From Pleionea litopenaei (GTDB lineage: Bacteria; Pseudomonadota; Gammaproteobacteria; Enterobacterales; Kangiellaceae), in NCBI RefSeq assembly GCF_031198435.1, contig NZ_CP133548.1:806001-870000 (forward strand): a DNA stretch of 64,000 bases. The letters are read 5' to 3'. The notes beneath the pieces are model-generated. The model made no database searches. It had not been told where the DNA came from and saw only the letters and a program-made list of their open reading frames with translations. Positions 9,932 through 20,323 of this stretch are shown here, in pieces (within the stretch, counting starts at the first letter, position 1; every line of letters begins with the position of its first letter). The position numbers and the translations under genes are program-made.

Positions 9932-10068
9932 CATTTAATTTTGCACTAAACTGCAGATTAACGATGTAAAAACCTCAATGTAAAACCTCTTGCGCTCAGG
10001 CGAGTAAAATAAGCTTTACGAGAATCAATTGGTTTTTGCGACTTTGAAGTGACTTTTAAGGTACCGAG

Positions 10069-10248
10069 ATGAGTATTGATCGTAACTACGTTAGTGAAAT
10101 GGATAAGTTTCTAGCAGAGCTGGATAAGCAACCCAATACAGACTCGGAGTCACGTCAAAAAGAAGTTATTAAGTACAATAATATCAATAAATTAAGGGAT
10201 GAAGCTCAAGAAGATTCAGAACAAGAAAAATTGTGGAGCTCGTTTTGA
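10069..10248 (+). CDS. small CBU_0585-like protein
   Basis: A 59-residue reading frame in an otherwise empty stretch, with an ATG at 10069 and AAGG about nine bases before it. The protein is highly charged and starts MSIDRNYVSEMDKFLAELDK. It continues with IKYNNINKLRDEAQ and ends in LWSSF. The pattern YVSxxDKFLxxxDK, then KYxxIxxLRD, then an acidic tail with LWxxF, matches from memory the small conserved proteins annotated as CBU_0585 family in gammaproteobacteria. Function unknown. No membrane segment or signal peptide. The gene stands alone. Confidence 0.7.
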   Translation: MSIDRNYVSEMDKFLAELDKQPNTDSESRQKEVIKYNNINKLRDEAQEDSEQEKLWSSF

Positions 10249-10362
10249 AAACACCACAATTCTAACGCTCCCAACTTCGAGCAGTCCTTCAAAATACATT
10301 CAGCCACACTACAAGACTCAATCAAATTCGCCTCAAGCTATCAGGCATTGCTGCGAGTGCAC

Positions 10363-10923
10363 TCAATCAATCACCGTAAAAAAGTCAGAAACCTCGACTT
10401 GATCAGGTTTGTTTACCGATATTTTTGGGCTGCCTAAATATAAAAAGCCGACAATCTCATCATCAGGTTTAACACCCAATTGAGTTTTTAGGTTGGCATT
10501 AAAGGCCAGGGGTCCGGTTCGCCAGTATCCAGCAAAACCAAGGCTTTGTGCAGCGAGAAGCATTCCATGAACAGCGCATCCACAACTGATGGCTTGCTCA
10601 ATCTTTGGCACTTTATCGTGAGACTGATACTCAGCGATGGCTACGATCACCATTGGAGCACGGTTGGGCATCGCTAGGAGTTTATCTTTCTTTGCACTAT
10701 CCAATGGGCCCTCTTCGGCTTCAATCGCAGCGACAAATTGCTCCCCTAATTTTTTGAGCGCTTCCGGAGACTGATAAACTAAAAACTTCCAAGGTCGCAA
10801 CCCTGCATGATCAGGAGCTCGTAATGCAGAGCGATAAATAATGTCTAACTGTTCTGAGTTAGGCAGTGGAAGTTCGAGTTTTGAACACGAACTGCGAGAC
10901 GTCAGTAATTCAATTGCATTCAT
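10363..10923 (-). CDS. nitroreductase family protein (YdjA-like)
   Basis: A 186-residue FMN-dependent nitroreductase of the compact YdjA type. Typical elements are the N-terminal SRSSCSKL (the flavin phosphate-binding RSxR-like region), SALRAPDHAGLRPWKFLVY and the C-terminal GFAGYWRTGPLA followed by GFLYLGSP. It reduces nitroaromatics or quinones with NAD(P)H; the true substrate is unknown. It lies 33 bases downstream of a cytochrome c gene in the same direction, which might form a small redox unit. Confidence 0.9.
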   Translation of the reverse strand: MNAIELLTSRSSCSKLELPLPNSEQLDIIYRSALRAPDHAGLRPWKFLVYQSPEALKKLGEQFVAAIEAEEGPLDSAKKDKLLAMPNRAPMVIVAIAEYQSHDKVPKIEQAISCGCAVHGMLLAAQSLGFAGYWRTGPLAFNANLKTQLGVKPDDEIVGFLYLGSPKISVNKPDQVEVSDFFTVID

Positions 10924-10956
10924 ATAGTAGGATCTCTATTTCTTCGCAGGTACTCT

Positions 10957-11289
10957 TTATTTCTTAGCCGGTAGTGAAGCGTAGAAAGCGGCGATGTTTT
11001 GTATGTCTTCGTCAGTGAGACCTTTCGCCATCGGAGTCATTTGCATGTTCTTTCGAAAGCCATCACGAAACGCAAGTAGCTGAAGAGCGAGATACGTCTC
11101 TTTTTGACCCGCGAGGTTAGGAATATTTTCAGCGATTCCAACACCATCTTTACCGTGACAACTGCCACAAATTAAAGCTTTTTGTTTGCCTTTTTCAATG
11201 TCGGCTGCACTGGCGAAATTAACCGTGGTTCCTAGCAAACCGATGGCAACCATCACGAGCCCTTTCAAACCGTTCATAAATGATCTCAT
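10957..11289 (-). CDS. periplasmic class I cytochrome c
   Basis: A 110-residue single-heme cytochrome c. The signal peptide (MRSFMNGLKGLVMVAIGLL and on to FASA) is followed by the heme site CGSCHGKDGVG and, near the C-terminus, the axial methionine in MTPMAKGLTDEDIQNIAAFYASL. It resembles one half of cytochrome c4 or a c553 and should carry electrons in the periplasm. The frame is open to a TTG at 11322, but an ATG at 11289 or 11277 gives a normal signal peptide, so I used 11289. It is upstream of, and codirectional with, the nitroreductase gene. Confidence 0.88.
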   Translation of the reverse strand: MRSFMNGLKGLVMVAIGLLGTTVNFASAADIEKGKQKALICGSCHGKDGVGIAENIPNLAGQKETYLALQLLAFRDGFRKNMQMTPMAKGLTDEDIQNIAAFYASLPAKK

Positions 11290-11407
11290 AGTCGTTGATG
11301 CAGAGCTGTTTAGTATACGCAAGCCATTGAAAATAAAAAGCTATAGTTCGCTTAGATGCAAGGCTTTGTTCACACAAATAAGTATCGGAGCACTTTGTGA
11401 TAGGCAA

Positions 11408-11436
11408 AAAAAAGCCCGGATAATCCGGGCTTTTTA
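11408..11436 (-). terminator. terminator of tRNA-Glu
   Basis: AAAGCCCGGA and TCCGGGCTTT form a stem with a TAA loop. On the minus strand this ends in a T-run just after the tRNA-Glu 3' end. Confidence 0.85.
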
Positions 11437-11439
11437 ATA

Positions 11440-11515
11440 TGGCGTCCCCTAGGGGATTCGAACCCCTGTTACCGCCGTGAAAGGGCGGTGTCCTAGGCCT
11501 CTAGACGAAGGGGAC
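11440..11515 (-). tRNA. tRNA-Glu (anticodon UUC)
   Basis: The minus strand reads GTCCCCTTCGTCTAGAGG at the 5' end, an anticodon loop CTTTCAC giving UUC, a T-loop GTTCGAATC and an acceptor end GGGGACGCCA with CCA encoded. It is 76 bases long and identical over its full length to the tRNA-Glu at 18258-18333. Confidence 0.97.
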
Positions 11516-11546
11516 TGAAATCGTTCAATCTCGTTTAGAGGCGCGC

Positions 11547-11575
11547 ATTCTATATAGGGGTCTCAGCTTTGTCAA
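11547..11575 (-). promoter_or_regulatory. promoter of tRNA-Glu
   Basis: On the minus strand, TTGACA and TAGAAT are separated by 17 bases and followed by a GC-rich discriminator GCGCGCC, typical of stringently controlled stable RNA promoters. Confidence 0.8.
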
Positions 11576-11667
11576 AGCCTTTTTTTAAAAAAAATTTCTA
11601 ATTTGTTTGTTAGCGGTATATTGTTTAAACAACCATGAACTGATCGTCTAACAAATAGGCAGTATTT

Positions 11668-13041
11668 ATGTACAAGTCCTTGATTTTACTACTGCTCAAT
11701 ACAATTTTTATCAACGTTCTATGGTCTAACGACTACATCCTTAATATCAATGATGACATGACCGCAATTAAGGTGACAATTTGTTCCAAACGCCCTCTTC
11801 AGCTAACGTCCAGCCTAGATAATGCGACACATTATCTATCGAAAACATCCAGCCATGTCGAAATACTAAACGGTCATCAGCTCCGTCTCACCAAGCCTGA
11901 TTCATGCCATTGGCTAATCATTCCCACAAACACTGAAAGCACAGCGATGACAGGACAACTGCTCAAAGTTCCAACAGGGCTGTTACTGTGGCGCAACGAG
12001 CAGATAGAAAATGATGTCATTAACGTGCAGTCACCTAAGGCCGCAAACGCTAAGTTAGTTAATCATTCTCTCCCTCTACCCAAAATTAACCACGATCAAT
12101 ACAAATGGCCGAAAGAACCTTCGTTTATGTCACTGTTTGCCTACTTTGGTGACTTCTCTCAAAAAACCTTGCGAATAAGCGAGCAATCAGGCTCGAACCT
12201 ATCACTTCAAATTAATTGGCTCTCAAAGACCTTAGATAGCCAATATGACTCGTTAATCTCCTGGATCAATCAAGTTGCCAGAAGCTTTGTGGCAACGTCG
12301 GTACTCAGTGGCGAGCAAACCGTGCAATTGAATTTATTCGCGAGCCACTCATCGGAGTCAGTTCCTTTCGCAATGGTATATCGCGGCGAGGGAACGAGCA
12401 TCGATGCCCAGATCAACCCACAAGCCTCACTATCTCAGCTAAAAACTGACTGGACTCTGTATCATGAGTTTGCGCACCTGGCACTACCGTTTATTGATCG
12501 AAACGACGCTTGGTTATCAGAGGGATTAGCCAGTTACCTTCAATACCCCTTAATGCAAAAAGCTTCTGTACTTGATGAAAGAGAAGCCATCGAAGAACTT
12601 TGGCATGGAATTCGAAGAGGCCAAACTAACTATCAAGAGTTGAGTAAACCGAATTTAACCTTGGCTCAGCTTTCTTCGAATATGATGGAATTCCGCAGCT
12701 TTAAACAGGTTTATTGGCGAGGCGCTATTTTTTGGTTCCAGGTTGACTTAAAGCTAAGAGCTAACGGAGACTCATTGGTTAGATTACTCAACCGATTCAA
12801 TCGTTGTTGCCGTGATCTGAACTCGATTTGGCAAGGAGAATCTCTCTCTGCAGTACTCGATCAGCAGATTGATTACCCTTTCATTCAACAGTTGGTCACT
12901 CAATACAACAACAGTACCCAATTTCCACAAACCGACCGGCTTTTTAATTCGATTGGAATATCTATTGCTAACGACAATCAAATCAAGGTGTTAGACCGCC
13001 CTAAACTCAACCGATTCTTTGCCAATTTTAAAGCACACTGA
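11668..13041 (+). CDS. exported gluzincin-like metallopeptidase, hypothetical
   Basis: A 457-residue protein I cannot place in a named family. It has a signal peptide (MYKSLILLLLNTIFINVLW). In the middle it carries a zinc-metallopeptidase motif HEFAH (residues 266-270), followed 14 residues later by Glu285 in AWLSEGLASYL, the layout of the peptidase MA clan (M1/M61-like). The N-terminal 200 residues look like an all-beta recognition domain. No membrane anchor is seen, so it is probably periplasmic or secreted. The ATG is preceded by AGGCAG. It lies between a tRNA-Glu gene and purB as a single gene. Peptidase activity is inferred from the motif only. Confidence 0.7.
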   Translation: MYKSLILLLLNTIFINVLWSNDYILNINDDMTAIKVTICSKRPLQLTSSLDNATHYLSKTSSHVEILNGHQLRLTKPDSCHWLIIPTNTESTAMTGQLLKVPTGLLLWRNEQIENDVINVQSPKAANAKLVNHSLPLPKINHDQYKWPKEPSFMSLFAYFGDFSQKTLRISEQSGSNLSLQINWLSKTLDSQYDSLISWINQVARSFVATSVLSGEQTVQLNLFASHSSESVPFAMVYRGEGTSIDAQINPQASLSQLKTDWTLYHEFAHLALPFIDRNDAWLSEGLASYLQYPLMQKASVLDEREAIEELWHGIRRGQTNYQELSKPNLTLAQLSSNMMEFRSFKQVYWRGAIFWFQVDLKLRANGDSLVRLLNRFNRCCRDLNSIWQGESLSAVLDQQIDYPFIQQLVTQYNNSTQFPQTDRLFNSIGISIANDNQIKVLDRPKLNRFFANFKAH

Positions 13042-13091
13042 GGCGACCTTATGCTAAAATCGCGGTTTTTATCGTTAGGCAAGTCTGTTAA

Positions 13092-14465
<1,374 letters not shown>

Positions 14466-14472
14466 TTTGACT

Positions 14473-14494
14473 AGGGGACTTAAGTCCCCTTTTT
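14473..14494 (+). terminator. intrinsic terminator after purB
   Basis: A perfect palindrome AGGGGACTTAAGTCCCCT followed by a T-run. It lies only 16 bases before the roxA start codon. Confidence 0.85.
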
Positions 14495-14509
14495 CCTTTT
14501 GGTGACCTT

Positions 14510-15637
14510 GTGTTTAATGACATCTCCCGCCAAGAATTCCTGAGCCATTATTGGCAGAGGCAACCTTACGTTTTTCGATCGGCTTTTGGCGATTTTGTCG
14601 ACCCAATTAGCCCAGAAGAATTAGCAGGATTAAGTCTAGAAAGTGACGTCGAATCTCGTTTAATTCAACAACGCGGCTCTGCTTGGAGTGTCGAAAACGG
14701 CCCATTAACCTCTGAGTTTTTTGAAAGTTTGCCCGCTTCACATTGGACATTATTAGTTCAATCCGTTGATTATTGGGCCCCAGAAACCGCAGCTCTAATG
14801 CAGCCTTTTAATTTTATTCCGAATTGGCGGCGAGACGATTTAATGATCAGCTTTGCCACGGCCAACGGCGGAGTTGGACCTCATATAGACCAGTACGATG
14901 TGTTTTTAATTCAAGGGCTAGGTCGCAGACACTGGAAAGTGGGTCAACCGAATGCCGAAACCGAAAGTTTTACTCCTCACCCTTGCTTAAAACAAATAAA
15001 ACCTTTTGATTCAATACTCGATGTCTGCTTGAACCCAGGCGATGTACTTTATATTCCGCCAAATACTCCGCATGACGGCGTCGCTCTTGAAGACTGCCTA
15101 ACCTACAGTGTGGGCTTCAGGGCGCCATCTCGACAGATGCTGCTCGAACAGCTGTTACTCGACCAACTTGCAGAAGATGAATCATCCAGTCATCGCTACA
15201 AAGATCACGACCAAAGCACAGTCAAGGGTCAACAGCTTCCGAGCAGTGCAATCGAATGGTCAAAGCAAGCGTTAACAGGAATTACAGAACAACAAATCAT
15301 GAATGCTTTTGGAAAATTGGTGACACGTCCCAAGTTTCCACCAGAAGAAGCGTTAGATGATATTGAGCAAATTAAAAACAGTTTGCTAAGCGAGGCAACA
15401 CAGCTTCACGTTTGCACTGATTGCCGCTGGACCTTCCACCAAACCGAACACTCCTTTTCGCTTTATGCCAACGGTGAAACCTATGAATTCAAGCCCGAAT
15501 ACGCCACTTTTCTGATCAACTTGTTTGAAAACGGGTACTGGAACACAAAAAACGTGAATATTTCTCTACAAGATGTTGAATTTACTAATAGAATTGCTAA
15601 TCTTGTTTTTAATGGCTGCTTGTTTTTTAAACACTAA
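14510..15637 (+). CDS. roxA: ribosomal protein uL16 3-arginine hydroxylase (YcfD/RoxA)
   Basis: A JmjC-type Fe(II)/2-oxoglutarate oxygenase that hydroxylates an arginine of ribosomal protein L16. At 375 residues it equals E. coli YcfD (373). The iron facial triad is visible: HID in VGPHIDQYDVFLIQG and the distal histidine in IPPNTPHDGVALED. The start is a GTG, supported by GGTGA six bases before it; no ATG fits the conserved start. The purB terminator lies immediately upstream, so roxA either depends on read-through or has a promoter overlapping that hairpin. Confidence 0.93.
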   Translation: MFNDISRQEFLSHYWQRQPYVFRSAFGDFVDPISPEELAGLSLESDVESRLIQQRGSAWSVENGPLTSEFFESLPASHWTLLVQSVDYWAPETAALMQPFNFIPNWRRDDLMISFATANGGVGPHIDQYDVFLIQGLGRRHWKVGQPNAETESFTPHPCLKQIKPFDSILDVCLNPGDVLYIPPNTPHDGVALEDCLTYSVGFRAPSRQMLLEQLLLDQLAEDESSSHRYKDHDQSTVKGQQLPSSAIEWSKQALTGITEQQIMNAFGKLVTRPKFPPEEALDDIEQIKNSLLSEATQLHVCTDCRWTFHQTEHSFSLYANGETYEFKPEYATFLINLFENGYWNTKNVNISLQDVEFTNRIANLVFNGCLFFKH

Positions 15638-15710
15638 GACGCAAGATTCGTTTCCGTCGGCGATTGCTTATGTGAACAAGTAACCCAACTTAATACAGAT
15701 TCGGAGTTAT

Positions 15711-16142
15711 ATGTTAGGCGATATCGAAATCAAGGAAGTTCCTTGGTCAGAATTTCAAGGTCCACTGTCAGAAGTACGCGAAAAGGTCTTTGTGTACGAG
15801 CAACGCGTGGCTCCAGAAATTGAAATCGATGGTCGAGATCCTGAATGCTTTCACGTTCTCGTAACAAATCCCGAAGGTATTCCTGTCGGGGCTGGTCGTC
15901 TTACTCCTGAAGGTAAAATAGGCCGTGTTTCCGTGCTACTGCCCTACCGTGGTCTCGGTTTGGGCTCGAAAATATTGCAAGCACTTATAGAAATTGCCCA
16001 TCGAGAAGGGTTGAGCCCAATCAAACTACACGCTCAAATACAAGCCGTCTCATTTTACGAGCGACATTTGTTTGTGCCCAATGGGCCAGTTTTTATGGAA
16101 GCTGGAATTCCCCATCAATCGATGAAGCGTAATTTGGCTTAA
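15711..16142 (+). CDS. GNAT family N-acetyltransferase
   Basis: A 143-residue acetyltransferase of the GNAT fold. The acetyl-CoA pyrophosphate loop is VLLPYRGLGLGSKIL (the Q/RxxGxG/A pattern) at about 83-97, preceded by the beta-4 strand GRVSVL. The N-terminal REKVFVYEQRVAPEIEIDGRD resembles the ElaA/YjcF subgroup. The substrate is unknown. A Shine-Dalgarno-like CGGAG precedes the ATG. The next gene starts six bases after its stop, so the two are almost certainly one operon. Confidence 0.9.
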   Translation: MLGDIEIKEVPWSEFQGPLSEVREKVFVYEQRVAPEIEIDGRDPECFHVLVTNPEGIPVGAGRLTPEGKIGRVSVLLPYRGLGLGSKILQALIEIAHREGLSPIKLHAQIQAVSFYERHLFVPNGPVFMEAGIPHQSMKRNLA

Positions 16143-16148
16143 TTTTAA

Positions 16149-16670
16149 ATGTCTTCCGAAAACGATCTTATCAATGCCGAACTAGGTGTAACCAGTGAGC
16201 CCTTTAGAGCTTCACGCGTTGCCGAGTTAAAACTGGCTAGCTATCGGATGTTTGCGCAAGCGAAAAAACAAATCGACCTGTTCAGCTACGATCTAGACCC
16301 TAGAGTCCTCTCAGATCGTGATATCGAAGCGGCTATTTCTAGGTTAGTCCGGCGTAGCCGTCAGTCTCAGGTCAGAATGATGGTTTTTGAAACTCAACTG
16401 CTACAAAGCGCCGACCATCGACTGATTGCTCTTATGCAAAACTTATCGAGCTATATCCATCTGAAAGTCGTTTCGAAAGAGTATCAACAACTGCCTTTCT
16501 CATTTTATCTTGTCGATGACAGCGGTTTGATCTATCGACCCAATCATCAACAACTTGAATCTCAAATATATTTCAACGAAAAACTTAAGGTTCGCGACTA
16601 CCGCAAACAATTTGACGAAATTTGGGAGCAAGGAAGAATTGCTAGTGAATTTCGAACGCTGGGAATATAA
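16149..16670 (+). CDS. phospholipase-D-like domain protein (DUF7931-like)
   Basis: A 173-residue cytosolic protein. ARVAELKLASYRMFAQAKKQIDLFSYDLDP resembles, from residues 20 to 50, the first strand-helix unit of phospholipase-D folds, but no HKD catalytic motif is present, so it is probably not a nuclease or lipase. It appears to correspond to the DUF7931 family recalled from similar GNAT-gene neighbourhoods. The tight spacing (six bases) to the GNAT gene suggests a shared function that is not known. Confidence 0.6.
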   Translation: MSSENDLINAELGVTSEPFRASRVAELKLASYRMFAQAKKQIDLFSYDLDPRVLSDRDIEAAISRLVRRSRQSQVRMMVFETQLLQSADHRLIALMQNLSSYIHLKVVSKEYQQLPFSFYLVDDSGLIYRPNHQQLESQIYFNEKLKVRDYRKQFDEIWEQGRIASEFRTLGI

Positions 16671-16826
16671 ATTCTAAATCCCCTTTTACATCTCGGTGTT
16701 TTCAAAGACCCAGTCACTAAAAAGTGGTATAAGGTATTTCTAATTAATCAATGTGCTTAAGTAACAAACTAAAATGGTATTTTCAGTAGCGACATTGATC
16801 TTAAAACCAAACTTAACATAAGCACA

Positions 16827-18188
16827 ATGACAACAAATCGAACTGAACTTTCTGAGCTAACCAAGCTCGGAATTCCTGCCATTCTTGCCCAATTGTCGCA
16901 AATGTCTCTTGGCGTCATTGACACCATGATGGCAGGCAGCATTAATCCAGAAGCACTTGCAGCAATTGCAGTAGGCACTAATATTCTTAATCCAGTTATG
17001 GTTTTTATACTGGGTGTTTTTCTGGCTCTAAACCCAATTGTTGCTCACTTAAACGGTCGAGGAAGCTTCCAACAGATTGGCGTGGTTTTTCAACAATCGA
17101 CTCTGGTTGCTTTTTTATTGGCTATACCTGCCATTTATTTTCTAGCTCAAGCCAAAAGCATTATGGCGTTCATTGGCATACAAGCTGAACTCCATCAAAT
17201 TGTCGCAGACTATCTTGCGGCTTGTTGCTATGGCATCGTGCCTTTATTCGGCTTTTTAGCTTTGCGTTTTTGCAATGAAGGTTTATTTTCGAACCGTGCA
17301 ATCATGCTGGTCTCAATTTTAGCGATTCCCTTTAATCTCGTGTTTAACTATTGGTTTATTTGGGGAGGCTTGGGCGTTCCTGCCATGGGAGCCATTGGGA
17401 TTGGTTATGCAACCGCGCTAGTTTGGACCGTCATGTTCATCAGTATGCTTACCTATTCATTGACCAGCCCTCGCTATCGCCATTTAGCGATCAAAAGCAA
17501 GTTACATCCGATTGATTGGCAGCAACTAAAAGAGCTTTTTAAAGTCGGTCTTCCGATGGGGATTGGCGTTGGGATGGAAATCGCGATGTTTGCAATCATT
17601 GGACTCATGATTGGCCGTTACGCGATTGAAATCGTCGCTGCACACCAAATAGCGATCAATATCGCTTCAATGGCCTATATGATACCTCTGGGTCTTTCGA
17701 TAGCGATATCCGCAAGAGTTGGTTTTTTTGCTGGCCGAAATGATCCTATTGCGCTTGAGCATGCAGCTAAAACTGGAATTTCATTGGCCATTACTATCGC
17801 CTGTTTTTCTTCAATATCCATGTATCTATTTGCTGAGCCGCTGGTGGCCTTGTACAGTGACGATGCCACCGTGGTTTCTTTAGCCGTCAGTTTGCTCCTC
17901 TTAGCGGCGATATTTCAATTGTCTGATGCCACGCAAGTCGCACTTAGCGGCGCTCTTAGAGGCGTTAAAGACACTCGTATACCTATGTTTATATCGGCGA
18001 TTAGTTATTGGTTGGTCGGTTTTCCGATTGGCTACATTAGTGCTGAAATTCTTGGATGGTCTGCACGCGGTTACTGGATGGGAATCGTAGCCGGTTTAAC
18101 CACCGCTGCGGCATTGCTCTACATTCGTTATCGTAAGTTTATTGTAAAAGCGGATTCCAAAAACAGGAATAACGAAACGAGTGCCTAA
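16827..18188 (+). CDS. norM: MATE family multidrug efflux transporter
   Basis: A 453-residue inner-membrane protein with twelve predicted helices in two homologous halves, typical of the NorM branch of the MATE family (about 457 residues). It exports cationic drugs and dyes in exchange for Na+ or H+. Matching segments are GIPAILAQLSQMSLGVIDTM near the N-terminus and the internal repeat starting GLPMGIGVGMEIAMF. The tail after the last helix is short and basic. It is transcribed alone and closed by the terminator at 18207. The symbol is by family resemblance. Confidence 0.88.
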   Translation: MTTNRTELSELTKLGIPAILAQLSQMSLGVIDTMMAGSINPEALAAIAVGTNILNPVMVFILGVFLALNPIVAHLNGRGSFQQIGVVFQQSTLVAFLLAIPAIYFLAQAKSIMAFIGIQAELHQIVADYLAACCYGIVPLFGFLALRFCNEGLFSNRAIMLVSILAIPFNLVFNYWFIWGGLGVPAMGAIGIGYATALVWTVMFISMLTYSLTSPRYRHLAIKSKLHPIDWQQLKELFKVGLPMGIGVGMEIAMFAIIGLMIGRYAIEIVAAHQIAINIASMAYMIPLGLSIAISARVGFFAGRNDPIALEHAAKTGISLAITIACFSSISMYLFAEPLVALYSDDATVVSLAVSLLLLAAIFQLSDATQVALSGALRGVKDTRIPMFISAISYWLVGFPIGYISAEILGWSARGYWMGIVAGLTTAAALLYIRYRKFIVKADSKNRNNETSA

Positions 18189-18206
18189 CAGAACATTCAA
18201 GCATAA

Positions 18207-18236
18207 AAAAACCCAATCGTAAGATTGGGTTTTTTC
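18207..18236. terminator. bidirectional terminator between the MATE gene and tRNA-Glu
   Basis: ACCCAATC-GTAA-GATTGGGT (18211-18230) with an A-run on the left and a T-run on the right. It serves the MATE gene on the plus strand and the tRNA operon on the minus strand. Confidence 0.85.
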
Positions 18237-18257
18237 GTTCCTCTACTGAGGAATATT

Positions 18258-18333
18258 TGGCGTCCCCTAGGGGATTCGAACCCCTGTTACCGCCGTGAAA
18301 GGGCGGTGTCCTAGGCCTCTAGACGAAGGGGAC
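18258..18333 (-). tRNA. tRNA-Glu (anticodon UUC), second copy
   Basis: Same 76-base sequence as the tRNA at 11440-11515, with CCA encoded. It is the second gene of a tRNA-Ala/tRNA-Glu operon read from the promoter at 18487-18515. Confidence 0.97.
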
Positions 18334-18397
18334 AAAACCTTCGTAACGGCTTATCGAGATGTTAAAAATAGACAAACATATCGGTAGTCGTCAAATT

Positions 18398-18473
18398 TGG
18401 TGGAGCTAAGCGGGATCGAACCGCTGACCTCAACACTGCCAGTGTTGCGCTCTCCCAGCTGAGCTATAGCCCC
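18398..18473 (-). tRNA. tRNA-Ala (anticodon GGC)
   Basis: The minus strand reads GGGGCTATAGCTCAGCTGGG at the 5' end, an anticodon loop CTGGCAG giving GGC, a T-loop GTTCGATCC and a CCACCA end. 76 bases; first gene of the tRNA operon. Confidence 0.96.
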
Positions 18474-18486
18474 AAAGTGGAGGCGA

Positions 18487-18515
18487 ATTTTAATAACCGC
18501 TCCCTGCCCTGTCAA
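18487..18515 (-). promoter_or_regulatory. promoter of the tRNA-Ala/tRNA-Glu operon
   Basis: On the minus strand a perfect TTGACA (18510-18515) and TAAAAT (18487-18492) are separated by exactly 17 bases. The -10 box starts 14 bases before the tRNA-Ala 5' end. Confidence 0.82.
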
Positions 18516-18773
18516 CTACAAATACTTAAATTTATGGTTAAACAGTTGAATTTATTCTGAATACTCCATTACTTGACGATATTTCATACGAATTATTCGT
18601 AAACTCTGCTTAGCTCAGACAGATCATTAACAATACTGATAATTAGTGTTAGTCTTGCGCAATAATCACAAGCACCTACCCAAGCACACGTACAAACCAA
18701 CAACCATTAACCCGTTGTGTCTCAAGAAGAGGTTATTCCAAGATGCAACAGCTAACAAAGGAATAGTTTAAGC
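18516..18773. other. leader region of pyk without a gene
   Basis: A run of about 260 bases between the tRNA promoter and pyruvate kinase. It is AT-rich and holds no reading frame I can support. The plus strand presumably contains the pyk promoter, but I see no convincing -35/-10 pair. GAAGAGG and AAAGGAAT occur in the last 50 bases. Confidence 0.5.
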
Positions 18774-20219
18774 GTGTTTAAACGAACAAAAATTGTTACC
18801 ACTCTTGGTCCTGCAACCGACAATGAAGCAGCTCTTGAACAACTGTTCAAAGCTGGCGCCAATGTCGTACGAATGAATTTTTCACATGGCTCACCGGAAG
18901 ACCATCTCCATCGAACTGAATTGGTTCGAAAAGTTTCACAAAAAATGGGCATCGAAGTCGCTATCTTAGGCGATCTTCAAGGACCAAAGATTCGTATCGC
19001 AAAATTCAAAGATGGGAAAATTAAACTAGAAAAAAATGCCCAATTTATCCTCGATGCAGAATGGCCAACCGATCAAGGAAATAATGACTGCGTCGGGATC
19101 GACTACAAAGAACTTCCCAAGGATTGTAAAGTTGGCGACCGCCTACTGTTGGATGATGGACGAGTCGTGTTGGAAATAACCGACATAGATAATCAAAAAG
19201 TGGTGACCACTGTCATTATCGGCGGCGCTCTCAGCAATAATAAAGGCATCAACTTGCAAGGCGGTGGCCTATCGGCCCCGGCGTTGACTGATAAAGACAA
19301 GAAAGATATTGAGTTAGCAGCACAAATGGAAGTCGACTATTTAGCCGTATCCTTCCCACGCAGTGCTGATGACATGAAAGAGGCAGAAACCTTATTACGT
19401 AAAACTGGCAGCAAAGCTGGGCTGGTCGCCAAAATAGAGCGAGCTGAAGTGGTCAATTCAGATGAGATTCTTGATCAAATCATCTTAGCATCGGACGCGG
19501 TGATGGTTGCTCGAGGTGATTTAGGGGTTGAGATTGGTGATGCTGAGTTGATCGGTGTGCAAAAGAAAATAATTGCTCGAGCGCGTACGCTCGATCGCAT
19601 CGTCATCACTGCGACGCAAATGATGGAATCAATGATCAGTAACGCCATTCCGACTCGTGCAGAAGTTTTCGATGTTGCCAATGCCGTTCTCGACGGTACC
19701 GATGCCGTTATGCTATCTGCCGAAACAGCTACCGGTGAGCACCCTATTTTGGTGGTCGAAGCCATGGCTCGCGTCTGCCAAGGCGCCGAAAAACAAAAAG
19801 TATCGCAAATTTCTAAGCACCGAATGGAAGACCAATTTCAGCGAATCGATGAGGCCATCGCTATGGCCACTATGTACGCTGCAAATCACCTGCGCGGTGT
19901 TAAAGCCATCTGTTGTTTAACTGAGTCTGGATCGACGGCTTTATGGATGTCTCGGATCCGTTCAGGTATGCCTATTTACGCTTTGAGCCCTAGAATTGAC
20001 ACTCGCCGAAGAATCGCTCTTTATCGCGGAGTAGAAGGCATACACTTCGATCCCAAGGCGTTGGCACGTCATGATATCAATCGATTGGCAGTTGAAGAGC
20101 TCAAGAAACGCGGAATTGTCGAAGATGGCGACTTAGTCTTGTTAACCAAAGGTGACAGTATGGGAATTTTGGGCAGTACCAATGCCATGAAAATATTACA
20201 GGTCGGTTCGATAGCCTAA
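18774..20219 (+). CDS. pyk: pyruvate kinase (PykA-like)
   Basis: Pyruvate kinase converts phosphoenolpyruvate and ADP to pyruvate and ATP. At 481 residues it matches E. coli PykA (480), and the start [16 protein letters not shown] is of the PykA kind. Substrate and metal motifs are [28 protein letters not shown] and the signature [16 protein letters not shown], with [12 protein letters not shown] and TATQMMESM after it. The start codon is GTG; AAAGGA lies about 14 bases upstream, which is a long spacing. No upstream ATG is compatible. Confidence 0.95.
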   Translation: MFKRTKIVTTLGPATDNEAALEQLFKAGANVVRMNFSHGSPEDHLHRTELVRKVSQKMGIEVAILGDLQGPKIRIAKFKDGKIKLEKNAQFILDAEWPTDQGNNDCVGIDYKELPKDCKVGDRLLLDDGRVVLEITDIDNQKVVTTVIIGGALSNNKGINLQGGGLSAPALTDKDKKDIELAAQMEVDYLAVSFPRSADDMKEAETLLRKTGSKAGLVAKIERAEVVNSDEILDQIILASDAVMVARGDLGVEIGDAELIGVQKKIIARARTLDRIVITATQMMESMISNAIPTRAEVFDVANAVLDGTDAVMLSAETATGEHPILVVEAMARVCQGAEKQKVSQISKHRMEDQFQRIDEAIAMATMYAANHLRGVKAICCLTESGSTALWMSRIRSGMPIYALSPRIDTRRRIALYRGVEGIHFDPKALARHDINRLAVEELKKRGIVEDGDLVLLTKGDSMGILGSTNAMKILQVGSIA

Positions 20220-20254
20220 ATTGCGAAGTGATATAAGGTTGAAAACAATCATAA

Positions 20255-20282
20255 AAAAAGGGCTCTCAATGAGCCCTTTTTA
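20255..20282. terminator. terminator between pyk and the convergent DUF3718-like gene
   Basis: AAAAGGGCTC and GAGCCCTTTT form a 10-bp stem with a short loop. A- and T-runs on both sides make it usable in both directions. Confidence 0.85.
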
Positions 20283-20323
20283 AACACGGTGCCTTTTCTG
20301 AAGCACTTTGCCTGCTTAGAAGA

